From positions 2,046,001 through 2,110,000 of the forward strand of contig NZ_CP083911.1 in NCBI RefSeq assembly GCF_020162115.1: a DNA stretch of 64,000 bases, in the 5' to 3' direction. Numbering within the stretch: position 1 is the stretch's first letter; each line of letters opens with the position of its first letter. Both the position numbers and the translations under genes were made by a program. Below, one piece after another: positions 26,867-36,536 of this stretch. Source of the DNA: Tepidimonas taiwanensis. GTDB lineage: Bacteria > Pseudomonadota > Gammaproteobacteria > Burkholderiales > Burkholderiaceae_C. The notes under the pieces were generated by a model that was given only the letters and a program-made list of their open reading frames with translations, did no database searches and was not told the origin of the DNA.

Positions 26867-27567
26867 CGGGATGGGACAGGGGCGCAGGGGCCCTGGGTCT
26901 GCAATTGCTCCAGCATCGCGGCAGCGGCGGCCTGTTCGGCGGCGCGGCGCGACGGGCCGCGGCCGCTCGTCGACGGGGCACCTTCCACCCGGCACTCGAC
27001 CTCGAAGGTCTGCGCGTGCGCCTCGCCGTGGATGGCGGACACCTGATACACCGGCAGCGGCCGCCGCCGGCCCTGCAGCCACTCCTGCAGCGCGGTCTTG
27101 GCGTCCTTGCCCAGCCCGGGGCGCAGTTCGACCCCCTCGTACCAGCGCCGCGCCACCGCCTGCGCCACCTCGAAGCCGGCGTCCAGGTACAAGGCCCCGA
27201 GCAGCGCCTCCACCGCGTCGGCCAGGATCGACGCCCGCTCGCGCCCGCCGGAGCGCTGCTCGCCCTCGCCGAGCCGCAACAGCGGCGGCAGGCCCAGGTC
27301 GAGCGCGATGCGGTGCAGCGCGTCCTGCCGCACGAGGCTCGCGCGCACGCGCGACAGCTCCCCCTCGCCCTGTTGCGGCAGGCGCTCGACCAGCAGCGTG
27401 GACACCGCGAGGCCCAGCACGGCGTCGCCCAGAAACTCGAGGCGCTCGTAGTGGTCGGCGCCGAAACTGCGGTGGGTCAGCGCCCGCAGCAGCAGCTCGG
27501 GCCGACGAAAACGGTGGCCCAGCCGGCGCTGCAGCGCCTCCAGACCGCTCGATGTCACGTCAGTCAT
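26863..27567 (-). CDS. rnc: Ribonuclease III
   Basis: RNase III, 234 residues, cleaves double-stranded RNA, including rRNA precursors. ERLEFLGDAVLGLAVS near residue 40 is the catalytic signature; SILADAVEALLGALYLDAGF holds the second acidic pair. A double-stranded-RNA-binding domain fills about 155-225 (DAKTALQEWLQG onward). It is flanked by the DUF4845 gene (3 bp) and era (overlap). Confidence 0.96.
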   Translation of the reverse strand: MTDVTSSGLEALQRRLGHRFRRPELLLRALTHRSFGADHYERLEFLGDAVLGLAVSTLLVERLPQQGEGELSRVRASLVRQDALHRIALDLGLPPLLRLGEGEQRSGGRERASILADAVEALLGALYLDAGFEVAQAVARRWYEGVELRPGLGKDAKTALQEWLQGRRRPLPVYQVSAIHGEAHAQTFEVECRVEGAPSTSGRGPSRRAAEQAAAAAMLEQLQTQGPCAPVPSR

Positions 27568-27570
27568 GCG

Positions 27571-27909
27571 TCATTCGTTGCGGCCGCGGTATTTCAGCAG
27601 CAGATACGCCGGACCGAACAGGTGGATTTCCTTGTCGTAGGCAAATTCGACGACGATCTTGTCGCCGTCCTTGCTGATATCGAGGTCCTGGCCGCTGATG
27701 GCCTCGAAATAATCGGCCGTCTTGGCGCGATCGAACGCGTCGCGGATTTCCCGCACGGTAGTGCCACTTTGCGCAGCACGGTTGACCGCCTTCCGGATTG
27801 CCAGGTATTCGGTGACCGTGGGCGTGACCTTCGCCGCCAGCACGACCAGCACGGCCACGATGGCCGCCACGAAAACCAGGCCCAAGATGGTAAAACCGCG
27901 TTGTCGCAT
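27571..27909 (-). CDS. DUF4845 single-pass membrane protein
   Basis: A 112-residue protein with an N-terminal hydrophobic helix (ILGLVFVAAIVAVLVVLAA) preceded by MRQRGFT, which looks like a type IV pilin or pseudopilin N-terminus. The remainder is a small soluble domain. Proteins of this family (DUF4845) commonly sit between lepB and rnc in Betaproteobacteria; their function is not established. Export of the C-terminal part is inferred. Confidence 0.8.
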   Translation of the reverse strand: MRQRGFTILGLVFVAAIVAVLVVLAAKVTPTVTEYLAIRKAVNRAAQSGTTVREIRDAFDRAKTADYFEAISGQDLDISKDGDKIVVEFAYDKEIHLFGPAYLLLKYRGRNE

Positions 27910-27988
27910 CTGTCACTCCCCCTCGCGTCGGTGCGCCGCCCGGTGGGCGGCCGCTGGCCACATGATAGCGGCAAACGTCAACATCACA

Positions 27989-28969
27989 TCACTCGAACGG
28001 ACCAATGCGGCCGAGGTCGCCGAAATTCATCCAGACGAACACCGCCTTGCCGACGATATTGCGCTCCGGCACGAAACCCCAGTAGCGCGAATCGAGCGAG
28101 TTGTCGCGGTTGTCGCCCATCACGAAATAGTGCCCCGGCGGCACGCGGCAGGTGACGCCCTCGACCGTGTAGCGGCACTGGTCGCGTCCGGGGAACTCCG
28201 TCGCCATGGGGATGAACGGCGGGCGCTCGTCGTCCACCAGCGTGTGCACGCGCTTGTCCCCGATCGTCTCGATGAACTGCTTGCGGTAACGCATCGCGTC
28301 CGCGTCGTAGAAATCGGGTGCGGCCTCGCGCGGCACCGGCTGGCCGTTGATGATGAGCTGTTTGTTGAGGTAAGCCACCTCGTCACCGGGCACGCCGACG
28401 ACGCGCTTGATGTAGTCCAGGCTCGGCTGCGGCGGGTAGCGAAAGACGATCACGTCGCCGCGCTGCGGCTCGTGGTTGTCCCACACCTTGGTGTGGATCA
28501 CGGGCAGCCGTACCCCATAGTGGTATTTGTTGACGAGGATCAGGTCGCCCACGTGCAGTGTCGGGATCATCGAGCCGGACGGGATCTTGAACGGCTCAAA
28601 CAGAAAGGATCGCAGCACGAACACCGCCAGGATCACCGGGAACAGCCCGGCGGTCCAGTCCAGCCACCACGGCTGTGCGAGCAGCCGGCGGCGCAGCGCC
28701 TCCAGATCGACCGGCTCGGGCACCACGCCCTGGCGCACGCACTCGTCGTGGCGCCGCTGCGCTTCGGCCACGGCGTGCTCGGCCGCGGCGCGCCGGCGCG
28801 GCAGGAAGACCCAGCGCTCCGCCACCCAGTACACGCCGGTGATCACCACCGCCAGCAGCAGCAGCAACGCGAAGTTGCCGTCGATCGCGCCCGCATACCA
28901 CGCGAGCCCGTAGCCGGCAAACGCCGCCAGCACGACGCCGGTCAGCGTCCCCATGGTCTGATCGCTCAT
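27989..28969 (-). CDS. lepB: Signal peptidase I
   Basis: Type I signal peptidase, 326 residues, releases exported proteins by cutting signal peptides at the periplasmic face. Two N-terminal membrane helices (about 10-50 and 110-128) flank a cytoplasmic loop. SGSMIPTLHVGD carries the nucleophile Ser and DYIKRVVGVPGDEV the general-base Lys; GDNRDNSLDSRYWGFVP is the last signature box. It overlaps lepA by 4 nt, the classic lepA-lepB pair. Confidence 0.96.
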   Translation of the reverse strand: MSDQTMGTLTGVVLAAFAGYGLAWYAGAIDGNFALLLLLAVVITGVYWVAERWVFLPRRRAAAEHAVAEAQRRHDECVRQGVVPEPVDLEALRRRLLAQPWWLDWTAGLFPVILAVFVLRSFLFEPFKIPSGSMIPTLHVGDLILVNKYHYGVRLPVIHTKVWDNHEPQRGDVIVFRYPPQPSLDYIKRVVGVPGDEVAYLNKQLIINGQPVPREAAPDFYDADAMRYRKQFIETIGDKRVHTLVDDERPPFIPMATEFPGRDQCRYTVEGVTCRVPPGHYFVMGDNRDNSLDSRYWGFVPERNIVGKAVFVWMNFGDLGRIGPFE

Positions 28970-30780
28970 GACTCCTCCACCTGCAGGATGGCGAGGAACG
29001 CCTCCTGCGGCACCTCGACGGTGCCGATCTGCTTCATGCGCTTCTTGCCGGCCTTTTGCTTTTCCAGCAGCTTGCGCTTGCGGGTGATGTCACCGCCGTA
29101 GCACTTGGCCAGCACGTTCTTGCGCAGCGCCTTGACCGTCTCGCGGGCGATGATCTGCGCACCGATCGCCGCCTGGATGGCGACGTCGAACTGCTGGCGG
29201 CTGATGATCTCGCGCATCTTCTGCACGACGGCGCGCGCGCGCGACTGCGCCTGGCTGCGGTGCACGATCAGCGACAGCGCGTCGACCCGGTCGCCGTTGA
29301 GCAGGATGTCGACCTTGACCACGTCGGACGGGCGGTACTCCTTGAACTCGTAGTCCATCGACGCGTAGCCGCGGCTGACGGACTTGAGCTTGTCGAAGAA
29401 GTCCAGCACGATCTCCGCCAGCGGCATGTCGTAGGTGAGCATCACCTGTTTGCCGTGGTAGGCCATGTTGAGCTGCACGCCGCGCTTCTGGTTGCACAGC
29501 GTCATCACCGGGCCGACGTAGTCCTGCGGCAGGTAGATGTGCACGGTGACGATGGGCTCGCGGATCTCCTGGATCTTGCTCGGCTCCGGCATACGCGAGG
29601 GGTTTTCCACCATCACGATCTCGCCGTCGCCCTTGACCACCTGGTACACGACCGAGGGGGCCGTGGTGATGAGGTCCTGGTCGAACTCGCGCTCCAGGCG
29701 CTCCTGCACGATTTCCATGTGCAGCAGCCCCAGGAAGCCGCAGCGAAAGCCGAATCCCAGCGCCTGCGACACCTCGGGTTCGAAGTGCAGCGAGGCGTCG
29801 TTGAGCTTCAGTTTCTCGAGCGCGTCGCGCAGCGCGTCGTACTCGCTCGCCTCGGTCGGGTACAGCCCAGCAAACACCATCGGCTGCACTTCCTTGAAGC
29901 CCGGCAGCGGCTCGGTCGCCGCGGGGATGTTGGCGCCGCTGGCGGTCTTGAACGAGGTGATGGTGTCGCCGACGCGGGCGTTCTTCAGCTCTTTGATACC
30001 GGCAATGACGTAGCCGACCTCACCGGCGTGCAGCGCCTCGCGCGGCTGGTTGGCGGGGGTGAAGACGCCGACCTTCTCACACTGGTACTGCGCGCCGGTG
30101 GCCATCAGGCGGATACGGTCGCCGCGGTTCAGACACCCGTCCACGACACGCACCAGCATCACCACGCCGACGTAGTTGTCGAACCACGAGTCGATGATCA
30201 TCGCGCGCAGCGGCCCGTCCGGGTTGCCGCGCGGCGGTGGGACCTTGGCCACCACCGCCTCCAGGATCTCGTCGATGCCCATGCCGGTCTTGGCCGAGCA
30301 GGGGATCGCCTCCGAGGCGTCGATGCCGATCACGTCCTCGATTTCCTGCCGCGCGCGCTCCGGGTCGGCCTGCGGCAGATCCATCTTGTTGAGCACCGGC
30401 AGCACTTCCACGCCCAGATCGAGCGCGGTGTAGCAGTTGGCCACCGTCTGCGCCTCCACCCCCTGACTCGCGTCCACGACCAGCAGCGCGCCTTCGCACG
30501 CCGACAGCGACCGGCTGACCTCGTAGGAGAAGTCCACGTGCCCCGGTGTGTCGATCAGGTTGAGGTTGTAGGTCTGCCCGTCGCGCGCGGTGTAGCGCAG
30601 CGCCGCCGTCTGCGCCTTGATGGTGATGCCGCGCTCCTTCTCCAGGTCCATGGAGTCGAGCACCTGCTCGGTCATCTCGCGCTCGCTCAAGCCTCCGCAG
30701 CGCGCGATCAGGCGGTCGGCCAGCGTGCTCTTGCCGTGGTCGATGTGCGCGATGATGGAAAAGTTGCGGATGTGCTTCAT
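28966..30780 (-). CDS. lepA: Elongation factor 4 (LepA)
   Basis: LepA/EF4, 604 residues, a ribosome-associated translational GTPase. FSIIAHIDHGKSTLADRL is G1, LNLIDTPGHVDFSYEV G3 and LPVLNKMDLPQADPE G4; the C-terminal LepA-specific domain ends with the basic KRKLLEKQKAGKKRMK. The start at 30780 is where family similarity begins, with MKHIRNF. It is followed directly by lepB. Confidence 0.97.
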   Translation of the reverse strand: MKHIRNFSIIAHIDHGKSTLADRLIARCGGLSEREMTEQVLDSMDLEKERGITIKAQTAALRYTARDGQTYNLNLIDTPGHVDFSYEVSRSLSACEGALLVVDASQGVEAQTVANCYTALDLGVEVLPVLNKMDLPQADPERARQEIEDVIGIDASEAIPCSAKTGMGIDEILEAVVAKVPPPRGNPDGPLRAMIIDSWFDNYVGVVMLVRVVDGCLNRGDRIRLMATGAQYQCEKVGVFTPANQPREALHAGEVGYVIAGIKELKNARVGDTITSFKTASGANIPAATEPLPGFKEVQPMVFAGLYPTEASEYDALRDALEKLKLNDASLHFEPEVSQALGFGFRCGFLGLLHMEIVQERLEREFDQDLITTAPSVVYQVVKGDGEIVMVENPSRMPEPSKIQEIREPIVTVHIYLPQDYVGPVMTLCNQKRGVQLNMAYHGKQVMLTYDMPLAEIVLDFFDKLKSVSRGYASMDYEFKEYRPSDVVKVDILLNGDRVDALSLIVHRSQAQSRARAVVQKMREIISRQQFDVAIQAAIGAQIIARETVKALRKNVLAKCYGGDITRKRKLLEKQKAGKKRMKQIGTVEVPQEAFLAILQVEES

Positions 30781-30889
30781 GGCCACAGAAAAAGGGCGCG
30801 CCCAACCAGCGCGCCCGTTCGGTGCAAAGGTGCGATTGTAGGTCGTACGCCCGGCGCGTGCCGTGGTCGGGGCCACGGCACACCATGCG

Positions 30890-32404
30890 TTACGGCCGCA
30901 CCAGCACCCACTGCGCCCAGTCGCCGCGGCGGATCAGCAGCGTCACCGGCCGGCCCTTGGGCCAGTCGGCCACGGCGCGCTCGAACTCGCGCACGCCCGC
31001 CACGGACTGGTTGCCGACCCCGACGATCACGTCACCCGCGCGCACCCCGGCCGCGGCGGCCGGGCCACCGACTTCCGCGACGAACACGCCGCCGGCGACT
31101 TTGCGCTCGCGCCGCTCGTCGGCGGTGAGTTCGCGCACCGTCAAGCCCAGCGGCCCGGCCTTGGCCACCTTCGGCTCGGCGGGCGCGGCGGCCGTTTCCT
31201 CCTCGAAGGTGCCCACCGTCAGCGTCAGCGTCTTGGTCGCGCCGCGCCGCCAGACCTCCACCGCCGCGCGCGTGCCCGGCTTGGTGTTGCCGACGATGCG
31301 CGGCAGGTCGGCCGACTTCTCGATCGGCTTGCCGTCGAAGCGCAGGATGATATCGCCCGGCTCGATCCCGGCCTTGGCCGCGGGCGAGCCGTCCTCCACC
31401 CCACGCACCAGCGCCCCGATGGCCTTGGGCAGGCCCAGCGACTCGGCCAGCTCCTTGTCCACCGGCTCGATCGCCACCCCGATGCGCCCGCGCGTGACCT
31501 TGCCCGTGGCCTTGAGCTGCTCGGCCACGCGCACCGCCTCGTCGATCGGGATCGCGAAGCTGATGCCCATGAAGCCGCCCGAGCGCGAATAGATCTGGCT
31601 GTTGATGCCGACCACCTCACCGCGCATGTTGATCAGCGGCCCGCCGGAGTTGCCGGGGTTGATCGCCACGTCGGTCTGGATGAAGGGCAGGAAGTCGCCG
31701 GTATCGCGCTGCTTGGCGCTGACGATCCCGGCCGTGACGGTGTTGTCCAGCCCGAACGGCGAGCCGATCGCCATCACCCACTCGCCGACCTTGAGCCGCT
31801 CCACGTCGCCGATGCGCACCGGCTTGAGCCCGGTGGCGTCGATCTTGACCACCGCGACGTCGGTGCGCCGATCGAAGCCGACCACGCGCGCCTTGAACTC
31901 GCGCTTGTCGGGCAGCGTGACGATGACCTCCTCGGCCCCGTCGACGACGTGGGCGTTGGTGAGGATGAAGCCGTCGGCGCTGTAAATGAAGCCCGACCCC
32001 ACGCCGCGCTGGCGCTGCTCGGGCACGCGGTCGGGCCCCTGCGGCCCGCGCGGCACCGCCCCCGGCGGCAGCGGGATGCCGAAGCGGCGGAAGAACTCGC
32101 GCATCTGCTCTTCCACGTCGTCGCCCATCGACTCGTCGCGCCGCACGCGCTCAACCGTGCGGATGTTGACCACCGACGGGCCGACCTCCTCCACCAGGAC
32201 CGTGAAGTCCGGCAGGCCGGTGACGCGCGGCGCCGCGGCCGCAGGGGCCGGGGCGGCGGAACCGACCGGCTGCGCGCCGACGCCGTGTTGCGCGGCGCTC
32301 CACACGAGCGCGACCGCCGCGACCGCGGAAACGGCCGCCAGCGCCCACGGCCGCCGCGCCGGCGGCGTCGGGGTGTGCGTGGGGTTCGATACGTCCATCG
32401 TCAT
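30890..32404 (-). CDS. mucD: DegP/MucD-type periplasmic serine protease
   Basis: A 504-residue HtrA-family protease. A membrane or signal segment lies at about 18-40. The trypsin-like domain has the catalytic triad His in LTNAHVVDG, Asp in RRTDVAVVK and Ser in GNSGGPL. Two PDZ domains follow (about 300-390 and 415-495). It degrades misfolded envelope proteins. Its place after rpoE-rseA-rseB identifies it as the MucD-type member of the sigma-E regulon. AAGGAG lies about 10 nt before the ATG at 32404. Confidence 0.92.
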   Translation of the reverse strand: MTMDVSNPTHTPTPPARRPWALAAVSAVAAVALVWSAAQHGVGAQPVGSAAPAPAAAAPRVTGLPDFTVLVEEVGPSVVNIRTVERVRRDESMGDDVEEQMREFFRRFGIPLPPGAVPRGPQGPDRVPEQRQRGVGSGFIYSADGFILTNAHVVDGAEEVIVTLPDKREFKARVVGFDRRTDVAVVKIDATGLKPVRIGDVERLKVGEWVMAIGSPFGLDNTVTAGIVSAKQRDTGDFLPFIQTDVAINPGNSGGPLINMRGEVVGINSQIYSRSGGFMGISFAIPIDEAVRVAEQLKATGKVTRGRIGVAIEPVDKELAESLGLPKAIGALVRGVEDGSPAAKAGIEPGDIILRFDGKPIEKSADLPRIVGNTKPGTRAAVEVWRRGATKTLTLTVGTFEEETAAAPAEPKVAKAGPLGLTVRELTADERRERKVAGGVFVAEVGGPAAAAGVRAGDVIVGVGNQSVAGVREFERAVADWPKGRPVTLLIRRGDWAQWVLVRP

Positions 32405-32429
32405 CGGTTGTGGCTCCTTGCCGATTCAC

Positions 32430-33443
32430 TCAACGGGTCTTTTCCAGCGCGCCGAGGAAGCGCTCCAGCGTCGCGAGTGGTACCTCGCCCATCGCCGTCA
32501 CCGGCGTGCCCGCGACGGTTTGCACGAGCACGTGGGTCGCGCCGGCCTGGGCGCGCTGCGAGGCAGCCGCCTCGCCGGTGCTGAAGAACAGCGACACCGC
32601 CGCCAACCCATCGGAAAACACACACTGCAACGGCGCGCGGGTGCGCCCCGCTTCGGCCGGCCGCGACCAGCAGGTCACCGGGCGGAACCCCGGCACCTCG
32701 GCGCGCAGCCGCCAGCCCTCGGCTTCCAGCGTCGTCTTGTTCAGCACCGGCCGCTCGACGCGCATGCCGCGTGTATCGTCCATCTGTCGCGCCAGCGTCT
32801 CCAGGCGCAGCGGAGCGTCGAGCTGCAGTTCGGTGAACGCCACCTGTTCCAGCACCTCGCCGTCGGCGCGCAGGGTTTGCACCTTCAGCGCGAGCCCGGT
32901 GCGTTTTTCGGACCAGAGGCGGTAGCCGTAGCGCAGCGCGTCCGCTGGCACGATGTCCACCACCCAGGCGTCGTAGCCCGCAACGCGCTCGCTGCCGCGC
33001 GGCTCGGCGCGGTAGTAGCCCCCGACCTCGATGCCCGGCACCCCGACCGGTCCGGGAAAGAGCCGCAGCAGCTCGCGCCGGTCGCGCAGCGCCCACTGCC
33101 GCTCGGGCCAGACGGTGAGCACCTCGTCGTCGCGGCGCCAGGTCACGCGCGCCGGGCCGCTGAGCGACTCGATGCGCTCGACCTGCTGCCGCCCGTCGCA
33201 CACGTGTGCGATGCGCGCGGTCGCAATCTCGCTGCCGCGCGTGACGACGAACACCCCGCTGTAGGCGCGGTTGCGCGTGGCGTCGTGCAGGCGTTGCAAC
33301 CAGCCGCGCACGTCGGCCGGCGGCGCGCCGTTGGACGGCACCGCCTGTGCGAGCGCCATCGCGCCCGGCCACGCAAACAACGCCGCCGCCACAACGCCGG
33401 CGACGGCACGGAAGAGATGACGGAGAGACGACGTCAGCGACAT
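32430..33443 (-). CDS. rseB: Sigma-E regulatory protein RseB/MucB
   Basis: A 337-residue periplasmic protein with an N-terminal signal peptide (hydrophobic about 12-33, ending near ALAQA). A lipoprotein-carrier-like fold includes GVFVVTRGSEIATARIAH and the MucB/RseB C-terminal domain GVGVPGI-like region. RseB shields the anti-sigma factor RseA from proteolysis until envelope stress. It lies between rseA and mucD on the same strand, 9 bp after rseA. Confidence 0.9.
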   Translation of the reverse strand: MSLTSSLRHLFRAVAGVVAAALFAWPGAMALAQAVPSNGAPPADVRGWLQRLHDATRNRAYSGVFVVTRGSEIATARIAHVCDGRQQVERIESLSGPARVTWRRDDEVLTVWPERQWALRDRRELLRLFPGPVGVPGIEVGGYYRAEPRGSERVAGYDAWVVDIVPADALRYGYRLWSEKRTGLALKVQTLRADGEVLEQVAFTELQLDAPLRLETLARQMDDTRGMRVERPVLNKTTLEAEGWRLRAEVPGFRPVTCWSRPAEAGRTRAPLQCVFSDGLAAVSLFFSTGEAAASQRAQAGATHVLVQTVAGTPVTAMGEVPLATLERFLGALEKTR

Positions 33444-33452
33444 CGGTGCAGC

Positions 33453-34103
33453 TCAGCGCGCCGGGACATCGTAACTGGCCGCGCGCAGAAAGCCCGCGCT
33501 CGTCTGCAGCGCCGACGCCCCGCCCCACTGGCGGTGCGCGGCCATCAGCTCCTCGAGCTGCGGATCACGCACCCGCGCCACCGGCACGGCGGCTGGCACG
33601 ACGCCCGCGGTAGCGCCCACGACGACGGCGGGCGGGGCCGGCGTCTGCGCCACCTGTGCGACCTCGCCCGGAGCGCTGCCGGGCACCGCGCCGCTTTGCC
33701 ACAGGATCGACACCACCGCGGCAACCGCCGCCACGCCGGCCACCAGCCGCCAGCGGAAGACCGCATCGTTGGCCGCGGCCGCCGCGCGCGGCAGCGCCGC
33801 GGGCGCGGACACCGCATCCGCCGCATCCGCCACGGTCGGCAGCGGCTGTGCCGCCACGCGCGCCATCACCGCCCGCACGAACGCCGGATCCGCCGCCTCG
33901 TCACCGCCGGCCTGGGCCCGCAGCGCGTCGCCGATGCGCCGGTACGCGTCCCACGTGCGCCGCTGCGTCTCGGGGTCGGACGCCGCGAGCGCCGCCGCGA
34001 TCTCGTCGCCGCCACATTCGCCGTCGAACAGCGCGGAGAGCCGCTCGCCGCACGCGCGGCGCTCGTCACCGGTATCGCGGATCGTCACGTCGGAGGGTTT
34101 CAT
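33453..34103 (-). CDS. rseA: Anti-sigma-E factor RseA/MucA
   Basis: A 216-residue single-pass inner-membrane anti-sigma factor. The N-terminal cytoplasmic domain (ERLSALFDGECGGDEIAAAL, then RRTWDAYRRIGDALR) matches the MucA/RseA sigma-binding fold. A membrane helix near 118-137 (WRLVAGVAAVAAVVSIL) leads to a periplasmic tail. It is encoded 32 bp after rpoE. Sequence is weakly conserved, but context is decisive. Confidence 0.88.
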   Translation of the reverse strand: MKPSDVTIRDTGDERRACGERLSALFDGECGGDEIAAALAASDPETQRRTWDAYRRIGDALRAQAGGDEAADPAFVRAVMARVAAQPLPTVADAADAVSAPAALPRAAAAANDAVFRWRLVAGVAAVAAVVSILWQSGAVPGSAPGEVAQVAQTPAPPAVVVGATAGVVPAAVPVARVRDPQLEELMAAHRQWGGASALQTSAGFLRAASYDVPAR

Positions 34104-34135
34104 GGTCTTGCTTTCACAGGGTAGGGGCACGGGCG

Positions 34136-34771
34136 TCACCAGCGTTTGCCGGACTGTCGCTCGAGCAGCGGCTTGATGCGCGCAGAGATCGCTTCGCGGG
34201 CGCGGAAAATCCGCGAACGCACCGTGCCGATCGGGCAGTCGAGCGCACGGGCGATCTCCTCGTAGCTCAGGCCGTCGATTTCGCGCAGCGTGATCGCCTG
34301 GGCCAGCTCGGTCGGCAATGCCTCCACTGCGGCCTGCACCGCCTGGGCGATCTCCTTGCTTGCCAACACCGCGTCCGGGGTCTCGGTGTCGGCCACCTGC
34401 GCGTTTAGTTCCTGCTCCAGCGCCGAAGTTTCCTCGCCCTCCTCGCCGTTTTGCAGCGCGCTCATCGGCACCAGCGGGTCGCGCTTCATCTCCTGCAGCG
34501 CCTTCTTCGCGGTGTTGACGGCGATGCGGTAGAGCCACGTGTAAAACTGCGCGTCGCCCCGGAACTGCGGCAGCGCGCGGTAGGCGCGGATGAAGGTTTC
34601 CTGCGCCAGATCGGGGACCAGGTCGGCGTCGCGCACGAGGCGCCCGATCAACCGCTCGACGCGACGCTGGTACTTGATGACCAGCAGCTCGAACGCCCGC
34701 TGGTCGCCCGCGGTGGCACGCGCGACCAGGGCGGCATCGGCATCGGGGCGGCGGGGAGATTCATCTTTCAT
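34136..34771 (-). CDS. rpoE: RNA polymerase sigma factor RpoE
   Basis: ECF sigma factor, 211 residues, directing the envelope-stress regulon. Region 2 (AFELLVIKYQRRVERLIGRL, DLAQETFIRAYRAL, FYTWLYRIAVNTAKK) and region 4 (LREIDGLSYEEIARALDCPI, GTVRSRIFRAREAI) are intact. The start at 34771 overlaps the stop of the preceding membrane-protein gene. It heads rpoE-rseA-rseB-mucD. Confidence 0.95.
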   Translation of the reverse strand: MKDESPRRPDADAALVARATAGDQRAFELLVIKYQRRVERLIGRLVRDADLVPDLAQETFIRAYRALPQFRGDAQFYTWLYRIAVNTAKKALQEMKRDPLVPMSALQNGEEGEETSALEQELNAQVADTETPDAVLASKEIAQAVQAAVEALPTELAQAITLREIDGLSYEEIARALDCPIGTVRSRIFRAREAISARIKPLLERQSGKRW

Positions 34772-35280
34772 GGCGAGGGCGGTTGCCGCGCGAATATACC
34801 CGATCGGTCTGACGCGGCCGTGGTAACCCGGAGCGCCCGGCGCAGCGCCCGCCAGGTCGCGTCGTCGCCGACGGTGGCGCGCCGGCAGCACAGCCACAAA
34901 CGCTGCCCGTCCGGCGTCTCGCCGCGCAGCAGCAGGACGTCGCCGAAGTCGAGCGCGACGCGCACCGCGGGCAGCGGCACGCCCCGGGGACGTACGGCGC
35001 TGCGCCACGACCACGTGGGTGCCACCTCCCGGCGGCTGAGCACGGCGGCGTACCAGCGGAGCTCACCGGCGGGCGCGTGGCGGATCCGCCGCGCGTTCCA
35101 CGCGGCCCACGCCGCCGATGCAACGGCCGCCGCGATCCACGGTGCGGGAGCATCGGGCCGCACCCCGGCCCACAGCCCCAGCGTCGCGAGCGCCAGCAGC
35201 GCGCCGATCGTGTGCGCCCCCCGCTCGGCGGCAACCCCGTGGACGGGACAGGACACGTCCGCCAGCCCCGGGGGTGTCAT
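34768..35280 (-). CDS. Uncharacterised two-helix membrane protein between fabF and rpoE
   Basis: A 170-residue protein with two hydrophobic helices near residues 25-42 and 46-62 followed by a soluble region rich in Arg and Trp. No catalytic motif is apparent. The topology is reminiscent of the YgfX/CptA family, but similarity is too weak to assign. It starts 5 bp after fabF and its stop overlaps the rpoE start (ATGA), so it is co-translated with the stress sigma factor. GC-rich composition is like its neighbours. Confidence 0.7.
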   Translation of the reverse strand: MTPPGLADVSCPVHGVAAERGAHTIGALLALATLGLWAGVRPDAPAPWIAAAVASAAWAAWNARRIRHAPAGELRWYAAVLSRREVAPTWSWRSAVRPRGVPLPAVRVALDFGDVLLLRGETPDGQRLWLCCRRATVGDDATWRALRRALRVTTAASDRSGIFARQPPSP

Positions 35281-35285
35281 CGCCG

Positions 35286-36530
35286 TCAGATGCGCTTGAA
35301 GACCAGCGAGCCGTTGGTGCCGCCGAAGCCGAAGTTGTTTTTCAACGCCACGTCGACGCGGGCGTCACGCGCCGTGTTGGCGCAGTAGTCGAGGTCGCAC
35401 TCGGGGTCCGGCGCCGCCAGGTTGATCGTCGGCGGAATCTTCTGGTGGTGCACGGCGAGCACCGTGAAGACGCTCTCCAGCCCGCCGGCGCCCCCGAGCA
35501 GGTGGCCGGTCATCGACTTCGTGGAGCTGACGACCACGCGCCGCGCGTGGTCGCCGAGCGCCGCCTTGATCGCATTCGTCTCGTTGACGTCGCCGAGCGG
35601 CGTGGAGGTGCCGTGCGCGTTGACGTAATCGACCTGGTCCGGGTTCAGACCGGCATTGCGCAGCGCGGCGAGCATCGCCCGGCGGGGGCCATCCATGTTG
35701 GGCGCGGTCATGTGCCCGGCGTCGGCGCTCATGCCGTAGCCGGCCAATTCGGCGTAGATGCGCGCGCCGCGTGCCTTGGCGCGCTCGTATTCCTCCAGCA
35801 CCAGCACGCCCGCGCCCTCGCCGAGCACGAAGCCGTCGCGGTCCTTGTCGAACGGGCGCGAGGCCGCCTGCGGATCGTCGTTGCGCGTGGACAGCGCCCG
35901 CATCGCGGCAAAGCCGCCGATGCCCAGCGGTGAAACGGTGGCTTCGGTGCCGCCGGCGATCACGACGTCGGCATCGCCGTACTCGATCAGCCGGCCCGCC
36001 TCACCGATGCAGTGCAGGCCCGTCGTGCACGCCGTGACGACGGCCAGGTTCGGCCCCTTGAAGCCGTAGCGCATCGACACGTGCCCCGAGACCATGTTGA
36101 TGATCGACGCCGGCACGAAAAACGGCGAGATGCGGCGCGGACCCCGCTGGGTCAGCTCGGCGTGCGTGGCCTCGATCAGCGGCAGGCCGCCGATGCCCGA
36201 GCCGATCACACAACCGATGCGGCAGGCCTCCTCCTCGGACAGCGCCTCGCCCACCGTCAGGCCCGCGTCCGCGATGGCCTGGGCGGCGGCGGCGATGCCG
36301 TAGTGGATGAAGGTGTCCATCGTCCGCGCCTCTTTGGGCGGGAGGTAGGACGCGAGATCGAAGTCCCGAACCTCGCCGGCGATCTGGCAGGCGAAGGCGC
36401 TGGCATCGAATTTGGTGATGCGGTCGATGCCCGAGCGACCGGCGAGCAGGTTGGCCCAAGCCGCCTCCACCGTGTTGCCCACGGGACTGACGCAGCCCAG
36501 GCCGGTCACGACGACACGGCGGCGGCTCAT
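35286..36530 (-). CDS. fabF: 3-oxoacyl-[ACP] synthase II
   Basis: FabF, 414 residues, elongating condensing enzyme of fatty acid synthesis. The triad is Cys in VVTACTTGLHCIG, His in NAHGTSTPLGD and His in KSMTGHLLGGAGG. VVVTGLGCVSPVGN opens the protein. It is 6 bp after acpP, the usual acpP-fabF pair. Confidence 0.97.
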   Translation of the reverse strand: MSRRRVVVTGLGCVSPVGNTVEAAWANLLAGRSGIDRITKFDASAFACQIAGEVRDFDLASYLPPKEARTMDTFIHYGIAAAAQAIADAGLTVGEALSEEEACRIGCVIGSGIGGLPLIEATHAELTQRGPRRISPFFVPASIINMVSGHVSMRYGFKGPNLAVVTACTTGLHCIGEAGRLIEYGDADVVIAGGTEATVSPLGIGGFAAMRALSTRNDDPQAASRPFDKDRDGFVLGEGAGVLVLEEYERAKARGARIYAELAGYGMSADAGHMTAPNMDGPRRAMLAALRNAGLNPDQVDYVNAHGTSTPLGDVNETNAIKAALGDHARRVVVSSTKSMTGHLLGGAGGLESVFTVLAVHHQKIPPTINLAAPDPECDLDYCANTARDARVDVALKNNFGFGGTNGSLVFKRI

Positions 36531-36536
36531 CGTGGA

